NCBI RefSeq assembly: GCF_033963835.1
Contig: NZ_JAXBME010000015.1
Coordinates: 62,001 to 126,000, forward strand
Reading direction: 5' to 3'
Length of the DNA stretch: 64,000 nt
Source: Cytobacillus sp. IB215665
GTDB lineage: Bacteria; Bacillota; Bacilli; Bacillales; SM2101
The notes under the pieces are model-generated. The model saw only the letters and a list, made by a program, of their open reading frames with translations, was not told the DNA's origin and ran no database searches. This document shows positions 61,709 through 64,000 of this stretch, in pieces; position 1 is the first letter of the stretch, and each line of letters begins with the position of its first letter. Made by a program: the position numbers and the translations under genes.

Positions 61709-62509
61709 ATGCAATTTGATTTTACCTATAAAGAAACTTGGCTCCATAAAATTAATCCTAGTTTAAAATTGATCACCATGATGATATTATTTTTGTCAGT
61801 TTTATTAATCCATAACATTAACTTTATGATCAATTATACGATTATTACACTAATATTGTTTATACTATTTTCTGGCCATCCATTGAAAAGGGTATTGCTT
61901 ATTTTCATCCCTTTTATATTTATTTTTGTTACAACAGCAACGTCAATGATTTTCTTCGGTAAAGGGGATACGACGTGGTTTAAATGGGGACTTGTTCATA
62001 TTACAGAAGAGAGCTTCTTTCGTGGGCTTCATATAGGATTTCGAGCATTAACCTTTGCTTGCCTTGGCATCACTTTTGCTTTGACGACTCGACCGGTTTT
62101 CCTTTTTTATTCGTTGATGCAGCAATTGAAGCTCTCACCAAAATACGCTTATAGTTTTATGGCTGGCCTGCGCCTTATCCCAATTATGATCGATGAGTTT
62201 CAAACAATACGTTATGCAATGAAAGTTAGGGGAGTGGAATCAAAGCGTGGGATGAAAGGTTTTTATGAAAAACTTCGTTCTTATGCTATTCCGATGTTGT
62301 CACAAAGTATTCGTCGTGCACACCGCATTGCAGTAGCAATGGAAGCAAAGAGATTTTCACAAGTGAAAAATAGAACATATTACTATCACATATCATTTTC
62401 CAAATTTGATATATCATTTGTCATTTACTTTGTTACGATGATTTCTGTTGCTTATATCATAAGTAACCAGTATCCATATTTTCCAATTACAGATGTGAGG
62501 TACAATTAA
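61709..62509 (+). CDS. ykoC: ECF transporter transmembrane subunit YkoC
   Basis: 266 residues, CbiQ/EcfT family: four to five helices at the N-terminal half, then the coupling helices with the A-R-G-like motifs MKVRGVESKRG and SIRRAHRIAVAMEAKRF that contact the ATPases. AGGGGGGGAAG precedes the ATG. It joins YkoE and YkoD in one transporter. The hydroxyethylthiazole kinase gene follows after 22 bases. Confidence 0.92.
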   Translation: MQFDFTYKETWLHKINPSLKLITMMILFLSVLLIHNINFMINYTIITLILFILFSGHPLKRVLLIFIPFIFIFVTTATSMIFFGKGDTTWFKWGLVHITEESFFRGLHIGFRALTFACLGITFALTTRPVFLFYSLMQQLKLSPKYAYSFMAGLRLIPIMIDEFQTIRYAMKVRGVESKRGMKGFYEKLRSYAIPMLSQSIRRAHRIAVAMEAKRFSQVKNRTYYYHISFSKFDISFVIYFVTMISVAYIISNQYPYFPITDVRYN

Positions 62510-62531
62510 ACGATATTAAAGGAGGATTTTT

Positions 62532-63344
62532 ATGATGGATATTGCAAGTATTGTTTCAGCCTTAAATAAAGTAAGAGAACGACAGCCACTTGTGCATAAT
62601 ATTACTAATGTTGTCGTTACTAATTTTACGGCTAATGGGTTGTTAGCAGTTGGAGCATCGCCAGTGATGGCATATGCAAAGCAGGAAGTTGCGGATATGG
62701 CAAAAATAGCTGGTGCACTCGTCTTAAACATTGGTACCTTAAACGAAACTGAGATTGAAGCAATGATTATAGCAGGAAAATCAGCAAATGAACATGGTGT
62801 GCCAGTCGTGTTTGACCCAGTTGGTGCTGGTGCAACAGCGTATCGAACAGAAACAGCTAAGCGTATTATAAACGAAGTACAGGTAGCAATCGTACGTGGA
62901 AATGCTGCAGAGGTTGCAAACGTCATTGATGAAAAATGGAATATAAAAGGCGTAGATGCTGGAGAAGGTGCTGGTGATGTAGTAGATTTAGCAAAAAAAG
63001 CAGCACTAAAATTGAATACAACAGTTGTCATTACAGGACAAAGTGACATCATTACTAACGGAAAGACGACTTATATTGTGAACAACGGTCATCAATTGTT
63101 AACAAAAGTTACTGGAACAGGCTGTTTACTCACTTCAGTGATTGGTGCTTTTGCAGCAGTAGAACAGGATATTGTTAAAGCAGCGGTATCGGCAGTGGCC
63201 TATTACGGTGTTGCTGCAGAAGTAGCTTATGAGAAACAAGGCATGAATGGTGTTGGCAGCTTCCAAATTGAATTGCTGAATCAATTATATAAAGTCAATA
63301 AAGAAGAATTAGCAAATAAGGTTGTCTGTCATAAAGAACAATAA
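62532..63344 (+). CDS. thiM: Hydroxyethylthiazole kinase ThiM
   Basis: 270 residues, ribokinase-like: [20 protein letters not shown] at the N-terminus, [22 protein letters not shown], and the C-terminal [15 protein letters not shown] anion-hole motif with catalytic Cys/Gly loop. It phosphorylates the thiazole moiety of thiamine for salvage. AAAGGAGG precedes the ATG. Last gene of the TPP-controlled operon; thiD and thiE would be needed elsewhere to complete the path from HMP and thiazole. Confidence 0.96.
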   Translation: MMDIASIVSALNKVRERQPLVHNITNVVVTNFTANGLLAVGASPVMAYAKQEVADMAKIAGALVLNIGTLNETEIEAMIIAGKSANEHGVPVVFDPVGAGATAYRTETAKRIINEVQVAIVRGNAAEVANVIDEKWNIKGVDAGEGAGDVVDLAKKAALKLNTTVVITGQSDIITNGKTTYIVNNGHQLLTKVTGTGCLLTSVIGAFAAVEQDIVKAAVSAVAYYGVAAEVAYEKQGMNGVGSFQIELLNQLYKVNKEELANKVVCHKEQ

Positions 63345-63478
63345 TTCACGGTTAACAATTATGTAGGGTGTTATTCTCTATTTATTTTATCTGACTAGTA
63401 TTCTTTAAAGTGCATTACATAATGGTCAATACTGTCGATAAAATAACATGTTGAATATAGTAAATACTTTGCTAACTC

Positions 63479-63751
63479 GGTGCTTTTCGTAAAACTTAGT
63501 GCTTTTCTCACTTATATTTGAGTAATTTATGTAATAACTATTTTTTTCCGTCTTTTGAGAAGAAAAGATGCAGACTTGTTTAGCTCGTATTTAACAACAA
63601 AACACTTATTTATCCAATTACCACATACTTCTATGATTGTGAAAAATAAAACCGCCCTTTTAAAAAAGGGGGGTTTTTTTATGTATGATTTTTTCGTAAA
63701 CTTCGTGTGTATTACATAGTACAAATAGCAACAATCAATGCGAAAACACCC
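63479..63751. repeat. Interspersed miniature element with an internal insertion (E14)
   Basis: GGTGCTTTTCGTAAAACTTAG and TTATATTTGAG at the left, AACAATCAATGCGAAAACACCC at the right, but 273 bp apart: about 110 extra bases including the terminator at 63648 lie between. A second left-end-like piece, TTTTTCGTAAACTTCGTG, occurs at about 63692, so this may be two overlapping copies. Confidence 0.65.
63648..63678. terminator. Strong bidirectional terminator inside E14
   Basis: AAAACCGCCCTTT, AAAA loop, AAAGGGGGGTTTTTTT. Possibly the terminator of the thiM operon, now embedded between element pieces. Confidence 0.75.
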
Positions 63752-64000
63752 TTTATGCAACAACTTCCCACTTCAAATAAGTAACAAAAGCAAGCTCAGT
63801 AAAAATGATGACAAATAATTTTTTCACTTGCACATAGTGAAAATTCAAGTGTGCATAAAATATGAGAATACTGAGATGTTTTATAGTATTAATATTTTGA
63901 AAATATCAAAAAAGGATTAAAATATGGGTATAATCAATAATGAGTATGCTCATATTTTATGAATAGTAAATAAATGTGTTGTTAAAGAATTATTTGATCG
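63752..64000. other. Intergenic end of window
   Basis: No gene or hairpin recognised; very AT-rich sequence that may be the upstream region of a gene beyond the edge. Confidence 0.4.

Noticed and set aside
62516-63052. A 178-codon minus-strand frame opposite thiM
   Set aside because: Shadow of the well-supported thiM gene; Ala/Ser/Thr-rich with no start signal.
63527-63763. Minus-strand 78-codon frame at the right end
   Set aside because: Covers element E14 and a terminator; sequence content is explained by those.

Overview
The window is AT-rich chromosomal DNA from a spore-forming member of the Bacillaceae. The evidence is strong AGGAGG-type ribosome sites, TTG/GTG starts, tRNA-dependent T-box leaders, a TPP riboswitch ahead of a tenA-ykoEDC-thiM operon, a citA/citR divergent pair and a YhcN/YlaJ-type spore lipoprotein. 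It carries both a periplasmic (nap) and a membrane-bound (narGHJI) nitrate reductase, as some denitrifying or anaerobic Bacillus/Anaerobacillus-like organisms do; the genus cannot be fixed from sequence alone. No tRNA, rRNA, CRISPR array or intact transposase gene was seen.

Layout. 1-4.2 kb: end of a nap operon (napA partial, lipoprotein napB, napD, a four-cluster ferredoxin, a dedicated tatA, napH). 4.2-9.2 kb (minus): two paralogous beta-propeller-like lipoproteins upstream of a response regulator and histidine kinase, apparently one operon. 9.5-17 kb: a broken ASCH gene, a DUF418 membrane protein, an ABC exporter, small membrane proteins and gene remnants, and a large RCC1-repeat lipoprotein. 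17.6-23.4 kb: a DinB-like protein, a second two-component system divergent from an FtsX-type ABC exporter, and a GNAT acetyltransferase. 23.8-26 kb: a membrane-anchored MsrA-MsrB fusion followed by about 1 kb of 21-bp minisatellite. 26-36.3 kb: two NarK-type nitrate/nitrite transporters and a hemerythrin (minus) facing narGHJI (plus). 36.5-45.4 kb: a secreted protein, a P-type calcium ATPase, two Gln/Ala-rich small proteins with two further unknowns, an S-layer-anchored 5'-nucleotidase and a putative zinc peptidase. 46-51.3 kb: chrA, citA/citR and a chemoreceptor. 51.3-56.2 kb: a T-box-controlled second-type metG, a spore lipoprotein and a T-box-controlled proS. 57-63.3 kb: a nucleobase permease, then a TPP riboswitch and thiamine salvage operon.

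Two respiratory nitrate systems dominate. Nap would reduce nitrate outside the membrane with electrons passed by NapH, the ferredoxin and NapB. NarK-type carriers would bring nitrate in and nitrite out for cytoplasmic-facing NarGHI, matured by NarJ.

The most striking non-genic feature is a family of at least 14 short (about 110-165 bp) interspersed elements. Their ends are inverted (GGCTCTTTTCG... / ...CGAAAACAGCC), and the best copies have 8-bp target duplications. They look like non-autonomous miniature transposons, probably mobilised by an ISL3-family transposase. One copy broke an ASCH gene, one sits inside the lipoprotein/two-component operon, and one lies over the apparent start of napH.
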